Assembly: GCF_020080835.1 (NCBI RefSeq)
Contig: NC_058158.1
Coordinates: forward strand, 11,160,001-11,224,000
Reading direction: 5' to 3'
From: Cotesia glomerata
Taxonomy: Eukaryota; Arthropoda; Insecta; Hymenoptera; Braconidae
Length of the DNA stretch: 64,000 nucleotides
The notes under the pieces: model-generated
The model's database searches: none
Seen by the model: the letters and a program-made list of their open reading frames with translations, nothing else
Told to the model about the DNA's origin: nothing
Shown: one piece after another, positions 28,394 through 38,645 of the stretch
Layout: each line of letters begins with the position of its first letter
Numbering within the stretch: the stretch's first letter is position 1
Translations under genes and position numbers: made by a program

Positions 28394-31071
28394 ATGCAAC
28401 AGCTATCGAACGCGCTTGAAGAAACGGTTTACTATAAAGACGTTGTTATAGTTGGTGAGTAAATGTAATGAAAAATAAAAAAAAATACAAGGAGATATTA
28501 AATAGAATTATTTAATATTAAATGCAAAAAATTATAATTAATTAATAAGCAAATAAATTTTATTTCTTCTTAGGAAATGGACCGGGTGCAATGTTTTTAT
28601 CGTTTATGCTCAATGGTAATTGGCCTTATTACACTGGAGGTTCGCATCCAGGCGACGAAATGCTCACAGCTCGTCTACATTACATATTAGACAATGCTAA
28701 TAAAGTTATGACACATAATATAGAAATAAAAAAAGAGGATGAAACTAGAGAGAATTTACTTATGTACAAAGACGAGGACAAAAAGACTGGTAAATCAAAC
28801 TCTGGAATACAGACACAAATAGAAATAGAAAATACAGAGAGAAAGAGTCTGCTAGAATGTACCCGGGAAGAGCTTGAGATTTTAGCGACTGGCGTGGAAG
28901 GTCGGGGCACTTGCAGACCGCTAGCTTTACTGATGGACCAGCTGCAGCATCCATGTGTTGATTCAGGCCTTAACTTGCCGGGTCTGATAACTTGGAAGTC
29001 GGCGGAACACTGTTCGAGACAGAAAATTGTGAACCACGTAGTGCTGGGCAAAGGTCCACCAGGTGGAGCGTGGCAATTTATGGATCCAAATGTATTAACA
29101 ATTAGTCTAAGTCGGTGGATGTCGTTGCCAGGATTAGATTTTCAAAAGTGGGAAAGGCTAGTGGGAGCTGAACAATTACATAAGATTTCTATTTCATTAC
29201 AAGACGCTCGTCTCTCGGCAGAGCCAAACTTTGACACGCTTGATGCTATGAAACGAATTCCAGTTGGTATCGTAGCTGCGTACTACAAAGAATATGTCAA
29301 AAAACAAGGATTAGCTAAATATTTTAAAACGTAATAAAAATAAATAAATATTGATATTATTTTATTTTTAATTTTACATTTGATTAGATAACAGTTGAAC
29401 TGTAGAAATTACAAAATTTTTTTATTTGAACTAATATAAGTTTGAACCTTTGATATTTTTTCGGCGGCACATAATCTTGACATCAAAGTGTGTTCTCCAA
29501 AGGCAGATATTTTGATAAGTTAAAAATGTTGAGTCAATTACAATTATCAATAATTATTCTTTCATTTATTTCATAACAAATTTCCCTTACAAGAAAATGT
29601 ACGTATGAAATAAATTCTGAATATTTTAAGGTCCAAATTTATAAAAGTTGATACAATTTGAAATTTTTTTAATACTACTTTCTGTTAAGATCATGATTTC
29701 AAAAAAAAATCAATACGTTCTAATTATAGAAATTAATTTTCGAGAATTCATATGGTCAGACACCGTTTTAATTAATGTGTTTTTAATTCTAGTGGGAGGA
29801 CAATAACATCAGTACGACCTATATTAGATACAACGAACACCGAAGATAGTTACGGATGGGTTGTAAAAGGATACGATAATTTAAGCGGTCGGAAATTTCG
29901 TTACAAGTGTAAAAAAGTCGTCCTTGCCAGTGGATCTACCAACACTTTCAATCGCCTTGGACTTGCCGGCGAGGAAACCCAATCCAGTTGGGTGACCCAC
30001 GATCTCAATGACCTTGAAACTCGTCTCGATCGGTTAGCGGGCAAATGTAGTAAGTCCCACACGCAGATATTGTATGCTTTTTTTTTTCATTTTTTTGTAT
30101 GCTTCATTTTTTATTGCACGTGTCATTAATTTGAATTTTAAATGGGACCAGATACACTTTGAAGACCTGTTTGTAATAATAATCGACGAGTGTTCTAATG
30201 TTTATTTTCGTGTTTGTTATAAATAGAAAAATGTGGAGCACGAGAGAACCAGGACTTGAGCAAAATAGATCCAGTATTGGTGGTTGGTGCCGGTTTGAGT
30301 GCTGCAGACGCCATTATAACTGCCCGCTGCCGAGGAATTCCGGTAATTCATGCATTCCGTGAATCGTCTGACGCGTCATCCGACGAGAGCGAGAGTGGAG
30401 TTAAGTTAAGTGCCAATGTCTACGAAAGACTGCAGACGCTTCCCATCTCCATGTACCCGGAATACCATAAAATTTATGAAATGATGGCAGATGGGAGGAA
30501 TCATAGACTCTACAAGTCCCTTGCGGGTTACAAACTTGTAGACCTTGGTGTAAAATCTAATGATTCAAACAAAACTAAGGAGAGAAGAGTAACCCTGAGG
30601 TCACCGAGCGGACAACTATTTACATTCCGTGTTTCCATAGTTGCTATTCTCATTGGTACGTTCAATATTAGCATTAATAAAAGATAAAATCATTTTTTTT
30701 TTTCTTTTTTTTTTTTTTTATACTTTATCTTTTATTTTTTACCACATTATTAATATTAATTCCGGAATAAAACTGAGCAGACACGAGATAAATTTATAGA
30801 ATTAATTTTTTATCATTTTATTTCAGGTTCTAAACCAGACTTATCTTACCTCGGAGATTATGCAAATAAGTTAGGAAAAGTCGAAGATAAGCCGATAAGC
30901 GGTCGGTCTAATCCCATTCTAGTTGACGACTTTACTTACCAAGTTATAAAGTCTCCGAGAGAGGGGCTCTACGCAATCGGATCACTCGTTGGAGACAATT
31001 TCGTACGTTTTATACTTGGCGGCGCATTTGGTGTCGCGTCCCACATACTCCGCACTATTGACACCGAATAA
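28394..31071 (+). CDS. OSGIN1: OSGIN-type FAD-dependent monooxygenase-like protein
   Basis: Exons 28394-28454, 28574-29330, 29793-30049, 30227-30655, 30827-31071; all phases fit and give 582 residues. The N-terminal strand DVVIVGNGPGAM is a Rossmann dinucleotide-binding loop, and a second one, PVLVVGAGLSAADAI, lies at about residue 370. HVVLGKGPPGGAWQFMD, SRWMSLPGL, MYPEYHKIYEMM, RSNPILVDDFTYQ and EGLYAIGSLVGDNFVRF all match the vertebrate oxidative stress-induced growth inhibitor (OSGIN1/2) family. Vertebrate members are stress-responsive regulators of growth and apoptosis related to flavin monooxygenases; the enzymatic role in insects is not something I can state. An acidic, Lys/Glu-rich insertion of about 50 residues around positions 60-115 makes it longer than OSGIN1. 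Confidence 0.9.
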
Positions 31072-31111
31072 TTGTACATTATAATAGTTATTACTATTTA
31101 TATAATTATTA

Positions 31112-31400
31112 CACTGAGAAAAAAAATACTTTTACTCAATTAACAATTTCTTGGTTCAAGAAACTTGCTGACGATCAAATATTCTATTATTATTAATTGT
31201 TAATTTCTGAAGAGAAGAACATCAATATTTATCTTTGGGTAATAGATAAACAAAAGAATAACTTTATTTATATTAAATAAAAATTATTTCAATCAATTTA
31301 ACAATTTCTTGAGCTAAGAATATATATTCTTGAAAATTTTCAAGAACATAAATTCTTGTATCAAGAAAATTTTCTTAATAAAAGTATTTTTTTCTCAGTG
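31112..31400. repeat. TA-flanked MITE-like element, CACTGAG family, 289 bp
   Basis: Ends CACTGAGAAAAAAAATACTT (left) and, in reverse complement, CACTGAGAAAAAAATACTTT (right) form terminal inverted repeats of about 23 bp. The dinucleotide TA stands on both sides (31110-31111, 31401-31402), as expected for a Tc1/mariner-type target duplication. The interior has no coding frame, so it is non-autonomous. It lies 40 bases after the OSGIN stop codon, probably inside the 3' UTR. Confidence 0.8.
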
Positions 31401-31402
31401 TA

Positions 31403-32990
31403 CCAGAGTCAATATACTGAACTTACACCAAACTTACGTAAATTTACTGGTGTGAAACTGAAATTATTTGATGGTTTAGTTTAGAAAAAAAAAAATTTGT
31501 AATATATTGAAATGAAATTAACTTAGTTAAGTTAAAAAAAAAAAATTCTTTTTAGTTTTAAATACTCAATAGTTTAATTTAAAAAATTATTTTTTTTATT
31601 ATTTATATTTATCAGAATCAGCTAAAACTTACTGGTACATTCCTTGTGAATTTTGATTTTATAAATAATTCTAAATAAATTTGATAAGTTCGATGTAAGT
31701 TAATTGAGTTTGACTCAGGTACTACCATTACAGTTAGAATTCATTTCTATTGCTAAAGCAAATTACTATCGTACCAAGGACGCCGAAATGGTGCTACGCA
31801 ATGTCAAATGATAAGATTACTCTTGTGCCTCCTTGACCGTTTTTATTATTTATTTACATAGTATTTTTCTATAATATATGACCGGGTTCATTATAAATGA
31901 CTAGAGTTCATAAATTTTTACTAAAACCATCGGCAAGAGATTATTATTATTATTATTGTTGTTATTAATTTTTTTTATAAAGATATACGAAATGTAGACA
32001 TAATATATATATTTATCTATTTTTTTATAAAATATCAAGAAATTTAAAAAATATGTTCTGTAGGTTGCGGGATATATTTATTCAATCAATTTTTTAAATA
32101 TTTATCTTAAAAGCTTTTATTAATTTGAGTTACTTTTTTATGTATATTAAATTGTAATAACAACAACCTATTTACAGGTGCCTTCTGATAGGTGATTATG
32201 CTTAAAATTTAATAACAAATGCAGAGAACACTTGTAATAGTAAATGCTAATTTAAAGCGTTTAAAACAATAGGGTACAAAGAATAAATATATGTATAGAT
32301 TATAATTTATAATAATGATTACTAATATTGATTACGTGTTTTATAGCACTTCACATTATTTCTAGTGGTATCCACTATAAATAGTATAGACAACATTCAT
32401 AGCAGTCCGATTGTTGAAAAATATTACTATTATTATTATTATGTGAATCATTAAAAAAAAAAAAAAAAATAATTTATTCATACAAATATACTATCTGTAT
32501 TTAAATTAACCACCACATAGCCTGTGATATTAAGATGGTTGATATTTTTAAATAAATTCATTCACTATTTCATCATCATTGTTAATAATCATTTAATAAC
32601 AACCATAGTCATAGTCATAGTTATAATTTTTTGTCTTTTTATAAGTAATAATAATTAATTATATAATATACAAATTAATTTTATAATAACACTGCTTAAC
32701 GTACAATGTCTTTAAGCATTTTTTACATCAACATTTCATGATCGTATAAGAGAAAATAAAAGTAATCTCAGTCTTGTAAGCGGTAATAAACCGTCTTTGA
32801 ACCTTGTTATTATAAAGTACCAAATTTCGTTATTTATACTGATGGCAACGATAATTGTTTCATGATAAATTATCAAGTGGAAATAAATAAAAGATAAAAA
32901 TAAAAAAAAATCTCGATAAACAAAAGTACCTTAATATTGAGTACAAATTGCACAGAAAATAACTAGAAGGATAAAAAGAATCAGTAAAAT
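31403..32990. other. AT-rich spacer between convergent OSGIN and syntaxin 16 genes
   Basis: No coding-like frame. It must contain the 3' UTRs of both genes; several AATAAA/TTTATT motifs occur on each strand. ATT trinucleotide runs are seen near 31945 and 32430. Nothing else recognised. Confidence 0.6.
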
Positions 32991-35169
32991 TCAGGTTTTA
33001 AATAAAACAAATAGAAAACTGAGAAGGATAATAGCCGCGGCGAGGATAAAAATACAGTAGAGTTTACGATTAGCTCGTTGATAAGAGTCAGCTTTTTTCA
33101 ATTGCTGGTATCCTTCGTGAACTTGACCTTGAGTATGCTCAATATTATAATCGATACGGTCGAGGATGCTACCTTGATCGTGTACCATAGTCGCTAAATC
33201 CTGCCAGTTTATAAAATATTTAATTTCATATTGATCCTACTACTTATATTTATTATTAACAACTCTACGAATGACATAATAATTTATTATTGATACTTTT
33301 GAACTTACCTTGAATATGTGATTGAGATCAGCTATACTTTGAACAATATGTGTCACTTCTTGTTCCCTTTCAACTGCCTGCCTCATCGACTCTTCAGCAT
33401 CCTCGAGCATCAACAGTACAGTTTCCTGTTTTTGCTGCTGTCTCGGCTGCCAGAACTGATCATTTATTTCATTGGACGGTGATTCTCCAGGCCAAGAATC
33501 CATTGAAATGTCAGGTAACATTCTATCTTCTCCAAAAAATGGCCTATTTCTCTCTTCTCTTGAATTTAACTCTATAATTAATTAATTAAAAAGTTAAAGC
33601 AAAATTAATTAAGTATTTTTCAATTAGATAAATTGATTTTAAAATTAATTACGTTGGATGTAATTATTCTGAGCAGTCCTATATCGAATTCCCAAGTCTT
33701 GTAGCGCAGAGGAAAGTGCTAAAACCGCACTCATAGCTAATTGTTTTTCTGCATGACGAGTTTCATGTCTCGCTGCAGCTTTTACTGTTTGAACTTGTCG
33801 ATGACCACTAGAAAATGCACGCCCTATTTCACGAGTCAATTGTTCCATTTGTCGTTCTTCCTAAATTAATATTGCTGATTATTAATTAAATAATTAATTT
33901 TAATTCACAAATCTACTAATTAAAAATGATACTGAAGACAGCTGTCAATTTTGTAGGTTTTTATAACAAATCAATTACAGTAATAAAAGTGCTTTTAAAA
34001 ATTTTTACGAGTAATCTATATTATTAAGAGAATAAGTAAAATTTTGTGGCCAGTGTATTTACATAATAAAATGGGTTTTTATGGTTAAATTTGGTATCAT
34101 TGGAAAAGTTTTTATCTGGAATTGTGCCTTTTCATAGTTTCATATCATTCTCACCGATAGTCAATTTATGATGATAAGTATTTAGGCTGCATTCGAAAAT
34201 GCTCTATTTCTAGATACATAATTAATAAATGACCTTTTATCTAGTGAACTATTAACATTTTTAAAGATATAAGCTCATTCCGATGTTACACTCATCAAGA
34301 CCTTTCATTTAAGTACCCACATCATTTTTTCATATATTTATATATATTATATATATGTATATATGAAAAATATATCAAAATGCATGTGGGTACTTAAATG
34401 AAAGCTCTTGATGAGTGTAGCATCGGGATGAGCTTATATCTTTAAAATATATATTATATATATGTATATATGAAAAATATATCAAAAATGCATGTGGGTA
34501 CTCAAATGAAAGCTCTTGATGAGTGTAACATCGGGATGAGCTTATATCTTTAAAAACGTCAATAGTTAAAAAAGTACAATGCAATTTAACAAAAGTCATT
34601 ATTTAATAAAGCAAAATGTTATTTATTTATAGTTCACAAGTCACAGCAGTCACATAGTGACTGCAAGGTTGCTAGTTTTTTTTAATTTTCACATGTGAAA
34701 TTTTTTTAATAAATTCATAATAATTTCATTGCTATAAATAATAAAAAAATTTCTAATATCTGTCAACTTCGGTATCATAATTAAAAGACAAATTACCTGA
34801 GAAGTATCATCAAGAGTTGGTCGCGTTAAATGTCGACCATGCAATTCAATTAAACTATCTAATTTTATTTTCAAACGACTTAAAATATATTGAGTTTCTT
34901 CGAGAGCATCCGCCCAGGCTGGAGGTGACGAATTGCTTCCATTTATTCCTTTTAATTCTACGCTATCAGGCGACCTATTGTCCGAATTAACTAAGGCCAT
35001 ACGATCGGATAAATTCTGAAAATAATTATCAAGTGTTTATTTATTGAATAAATTTTTTTATAATTATCAAAGGTGAGGTTAAACTCACCTGTTCCGCATA
35101 AATATGTTTTGTTTGCAATGCATTGTTTCGCATAAGCACAAACGGCTCAGTTAAATTTCTTGTTGCCAT
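32991..35169 (-). CDS. Syx16: Syntaxin 16 (Qa-SNARE of the trans-Golgi/endosome)
   Basis: Exons (minus strand, 5' to 3'): 35089-35169, 34797-35015, 33653-33860, 33309-33571, 32991-33200; phases agree and give 326 residues, the usual length of syntaxin 16. The N-terminus MATRNLTEPFVLMRNN is the conserved short peptide of this family. The Habc-type helical region follows, then the SNARE motif at about 231-293 with the zero-layer glutamine Q266 in MVHDQGSILDRIDYNIEH. The single C-terminal membrane anchor LYCIFILAAAIILLSFLFVL is followed by only a few residues, as in tail-anchored SNAREs. The family mediates fusion of endosome-derived carriers with the trans-Golgi network. The second intron carries a nested repeat (33927-34780). 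Confidence 0.95.
33927..34780. repeat. Split family A MITE in syntaxin 16 intron
   Basis: The left part (TGATACTGAAGACAGCTGTC.., 33927-34010) and right part (..ATATCTGTCAACTTCGGTATCA, 34690-34780) are the two ends of one family A element. They are separated by about 650 bp that include a different hairpin element (34241-34572). The simplest reading is that a second element inserted into the first. Confidence 0.55.
34241..34572. repeat. Three-armed hairpin element inside the family A copy
   Basis: One inverted unit (34263-34322) and two direct units (about 34379-34447 and 34488-34553) share sequences such as AAAGATATAAGCTCAT and its reverse complement, separated by near-identical AT spacers containing TATATATGTATATATGAAAA. 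Flanking CTATTAACATTTTTAAAGA (left) and TCTTTAAAAACGTCAATAG (right) are inverted ends. Confidence 0.65.
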
Positions 35170-35572
35170 TATTTAATTATTTAGTTTTTTATTTGTATAT
35201 ATTTAATTGAATATAATTACAGTACAAAATAAATGCATTACTAAACGCACTGACATTAACAGGAAACTAATGTCAGAAACAGCTGATATTAACCAATATG
35301 GCGATTTAAACAATAGATTCCACGCATTTGAAAAAACCGCCATATTTAATTGAAATATAAAAATTTATTTATTTCTGAGTAAATTAATTTAAATGTTTAA
35401 AGAAAATTTCAACAGTTGAATTCAATTTCAATCTGTCTAAAAAAAGTGTCTGTACCGAAGATGTAAATATTTATAATTCTGAATCAATAGAAAAAAATTT
35501 TTTAAGTAATTATTAATTAATTAATAAATTAAAAAGGGTATGAAGGATATATTTATAAATACAAATAATTAA

Positions 35573-35777
35573 GATACTGAAATTGAGAGACATCTAATAA
35601 TTTTTGGAATTTTTTTAACAGACAAATTATAGAAAGAAAAATTTATTTAAAAAATTCAATTTTTAGAAGCTCTAAATAATTATAAATGTGATTTTCAAAA
35701 AATAATTTTTTATATCTACTTTATTTTTAATGAAAAATAAAAAAAAATTGTCAAATGTCTACTAATTTCAGTGTTAT
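35573..35777. repeat. MITE-like element, family A
   Basis: Ends GATACTGAAATTGAGAGACA and TGTCTACTAATTTCAGTGTT are inverted copies of the family A ends. It lies just after the DHODH stop codon, in the spacer to syntaxin 16. Confidence 0.6.
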
Positions 35778-35804
35778 AAATAATTACAGATAAAATGAAA
35801 ATAT

Positions 35805-37616
35805 TTATTTAACATTTTTGCCAACGGCATCAGTAATTGACGAGTAGCGATTCAAAACAATTAAATCATTCAATTCTTTTTTTATTTTCTGCACAATTGG
35901 CGGGCCGTGGTACGCATACGATGTATAAATTTGTATCAAAGAAGCACCGGCTTTAATTTTATCAAATGCGTCTTTGCCGGAAAAAATGCCACCAACTCCA
36001 ATAATAGGAATTTTACCATTAGTCCGTTTATACATATCGGCAATTAAATCCGTTGATAAATCAGTCAGCGGTGCTCCGCTAAGACCTCCAGTTTCATTTT
36101 TATGCTCACTTGACAGATCACGGCGACTTATAGTCGTATTTGAGAGAATAAGGCCGTCGACTTTGCATTTGGATTTTTGGATAACATCCGCGACGTCTTG
36201 TCGCTGATTATTCGTCAGATCAGGTGCCAGTTTTAAAAGTAAAGGAGGATTAGATTTCATACTTTGACGTATACTGTTTATCGAACTTAAAAGTTTTTCT
36301 AAATGTTCTTTGCCTTGTAAGTCTCTTAATCCTTCGGTGTTGGGACTGGAAACGTTTATCACAAGATAGTCAGCGACATCACTGAATTTTTTGACTCCTT
36401 CGACGTAATCTGCAACCGGATCTGTTGATGTTTTATTTTTGCCTAAATTTACTCCAATTATTCCGGTGAAGCTTGAATCGCTTCTTAGGTCAAGTAGACG
36501 TTGGTAAACAGCTTCGTGACCTTCACTATTGAATCCGTAGCGATTTATTATTGCTTTGTCTTCAATTAGTCGAAATACTCTCGGCTTAGGATTACCAGGC
36601 TGTGGATTTGGAGTCACAGACCCTAAAAATAAATTATATTGAAATTAAAAAACTTGAAAATTTCTAGAATTTTTTTTAATAAATAAATTATGAAAATGAA
36701 ATTAGCAGACATCTGACAATTTTTAAGATTTTTCTTATTAAAAAAATTATTACAAAAAAGTAAAAATAAAAATTTCAGATGCAGAAAATTTGAAAAACTA
36801 AAAGTGTAATTTTTTAAAAATATTATTTTTAGTTATAATGTAATTAATGATGAAAATTAAAAACATTTGCTTATTTCAGTATTATAATAAATTATAACAA
36901 TAAAAATTTTTTTTTAAAAGATTCTATCTTTAAAAACTCTAAAAAATTGTAAATGCAATTTTTTAAGAATAATTTTTTAGACTTATTTTCTTAGATGTGT
37001 CTATTCACATGCAAAAAAATCCTGATAAATTCACGCAGCGTGAATATAAGGGCCTTTACATTCACGCAACGTGGATTTAAGGTCCTTACATTCACGTAGC
37101 GTGGATTTATCAGGACTTTTTTTATGTATAAATAGATATGTCCTATTTTATTTCTCCAAAAAAATCCAAAAATTTTCGTGTCTATTAATTTCAGTGTTAT
37201 AAAAATAAAGGTTTCAATCAAATGAATTTATTAATCACACATCAGTGGATAAAAAAATAATTGCCTATTTCAACAAAACCAAATCCCATTTTAGTTAAAC
37301 CTTTGATAGCTTCTCCTTGCTTATCAAAACCAGCAGCCATTCCTACCGGGTTACTGAACTTTAGTCCAAAAACTTTTTGATTCAAAGCTGAAGAATCAGG
37401 TGTTTTCGGTTCAGAAATAAATCCCCACTTGGCAGCAGTTACAGCCAAGTTATGAGCAATCTCAGGATCAACTAATTTAACCAAAGGCATAAGGACTTGA
37501 TTATAAAATTTTTCGTTTCCTTGATACATGCATGTACCAGCAAACACAGTGGCACTGCTAAAAGTAACTTTAAGAAGTGAATGTATTTTTTTTCGCTCAC
37601 TCAAACGAGTTGCCAT
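35805..37616 (-). CDS. Dhodh: Dihydroorotate dehydrogenase (quinone), mitochondrial, class 2
   Basis: Two coding exons, 37265-37616 and 35805-36622, give 389 residues (about 395 in mammals). It oxidises dihydroorotate to orotate in pyrimidine synthesis, passing electrons from FMN to ubiquinone at the inner mitochondrial membrane. A basic N-terminus followed by VTFSSATVFAGTCMY fits a targeting signal plus membrane anchor. GFVEIGSVTPNPQPGNPKPR (about 112-131) is the family signature; NVSSPNTEGLRDLQ holds the catalytic serine of class 2 enzymes; GVGGIFSGKDAF (326-337) binds FMN phosphate. The coding intron starts with GC, not GT (ATAG then GCAATT); only this junction restores the conserved signature. 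A short 5' UTR intron (37626-37714) is likely, with a good GTAAG donor and TTTTAG acceptor. Confidence 0.95.
36694..36886. repeat. MITE-like element, family A, in DHODH intron
   Basis: Left end GAAATTAGCAGACATCTGAC and right end ACATTTGCTTATTTCAGTAT follow the family A pattern. A further partial copy appears to follow directly (to about 37200) and is itself interrupted by the hairpin at 36995-37141. Confidence 0.6.
36995..37141. repeat. Short hairpin element with three internal repeats
   Basis: The ends match as inverted repeats of about 40 bp (left ..CAAAAAAATCCTGATAAATTC, right in reverse complement ..AAAAAAAGTCCTGATAAATCC). The interior contains three related units of the form ATTCACGYARCGTGRAT. 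It sits inside a partial family A element in the DHODH intron. Confidence 0.6.
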
Positions 37617-37852
37617 TCTGGAAATCTAAAAAAAAAAAAAAAAACAGTACTATTTAAATAATAATAAAAATAATTATTAATATTAACTTAAAAATTTTTC
37701 TTTAATTTTCTTACCGGCTTGTAAGGTTATGTCGACTGTGCAAAAAATAATGAATAAAAAATAGCAGCGAAAGATTCTTGTATATATTTAAAACTACTGT
37801 TTAGAATTTAAACTAAAAAACAAACTTAAACAATAATAAAAAATAATTTTAT

Positions 37853-38209
37853 TTATTGTGCACTAGAATGAAGTTTATCTCCAGCCTGTCGTCTGTTCTC
37901 AATAACCAGGGGTCTGGTACTGTACAAATCACTTAAAACAACTTGTCTCTTAATTATTTCAAGATTTTCAAGTCCTTTTTTGTAACAGTCTGCTATCAAT
38001 TTATCATCCTGCAGAGTTTTGCTTTCTTGGAACTCGTGTTTCACTTTCCTGAGAGCGTATTCACTGAAATATCAAAATACTCTCAGTATATAAAATACAT
38101 AATCTGATAAATATATAAATAATTTTTACCGGTAATTATAGGCGCTCCATTTCTTGCTCTCGCGAATTAAATTTCTGTAAAGCTTCAGAACAGCATTACG
38201 ACTAGCCAT
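37853..38209 (-). CDS. LYRM4: LYRM4/ISD11, LYR-motif protein of mitochondrial Fe-S cluster assembly
   Basis: Exons 38130-38209 and 37853-38063 join in phase to give 96 residues (91 in human). The LYR tripeptide is at 10-12 in VLKLYRNLIRESKKWSAYNY, followed by the family's RREYALRKVKHEF-type helix and the C-terminal RRQVVLSDLYSTRPLVIENR, which closely matches human LYRM4. The family protein binds acyl-ACP and stabilises the cysteine desulfurase NFS1 in the matrix. It lies 236 bp upstream of DHODH on the same strand and is divergent from ALIX. Confidence 0.95.
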
Positions 38210-38645
38210 TATATCTATTCAACTTTAACATATACATACAAAAGTATACAATTTATACAAAATTTTAATAATACATAAGTATTGGTTCTTTTGCAATTAG
38301 AATCTTTAACCTTAAATTTTCTAAAAATTTTTACAATGAAAATTTACGTGATTATGAGCAACAGTAAGTTGAATTTGCATGTAAATTTTTCTAATTTTTT
38401 TTGTTTATTAAATTTCTTAATTAATTATTTTTACTGACTGAAATTTTAATTGCGTAATAGACTTGTTCTATAATAGATGGAGTTGCTTGACAGAACCCTG
38501 GAAATAAGTCTCCTTTCTCGGAAAACTTCAGTCGTTGATTGTCTCTGAAGTGGTCAAAAGCAAAGTATATGCCAGTGAACAGATATATAAATAAGAGCAA
38601 GTAGTAATTGTCATCAAGTACGCACTTATAATTTCATACGTTGCA
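38210..38645. other. Divergent spacer between LYRM4 and ALIX
   Basis: A 436-bp AT-rich spacer that must hold the promoters and 5' UTRs of both divergent genes. A slightly GC-richer patch lies at about 38470-38600. No TATA box or other motif stands out. Confidence 0.5.

Noticed and set aside
33240..33308. Extension of the syntaxin 16 exon to the stop at 33240
   Set aside because: A good GT donor lies just after AAG at 33309 and the next exon restores the SNARE motif in phase; the extension would destroy it.
36995..37141. CRISPR-like spacing of three repeats
   Set aside because: Repeats are imperfect palindromes inside a transposon hairpin in an intron of a nuclear gene; no array and no prokaryotic context.
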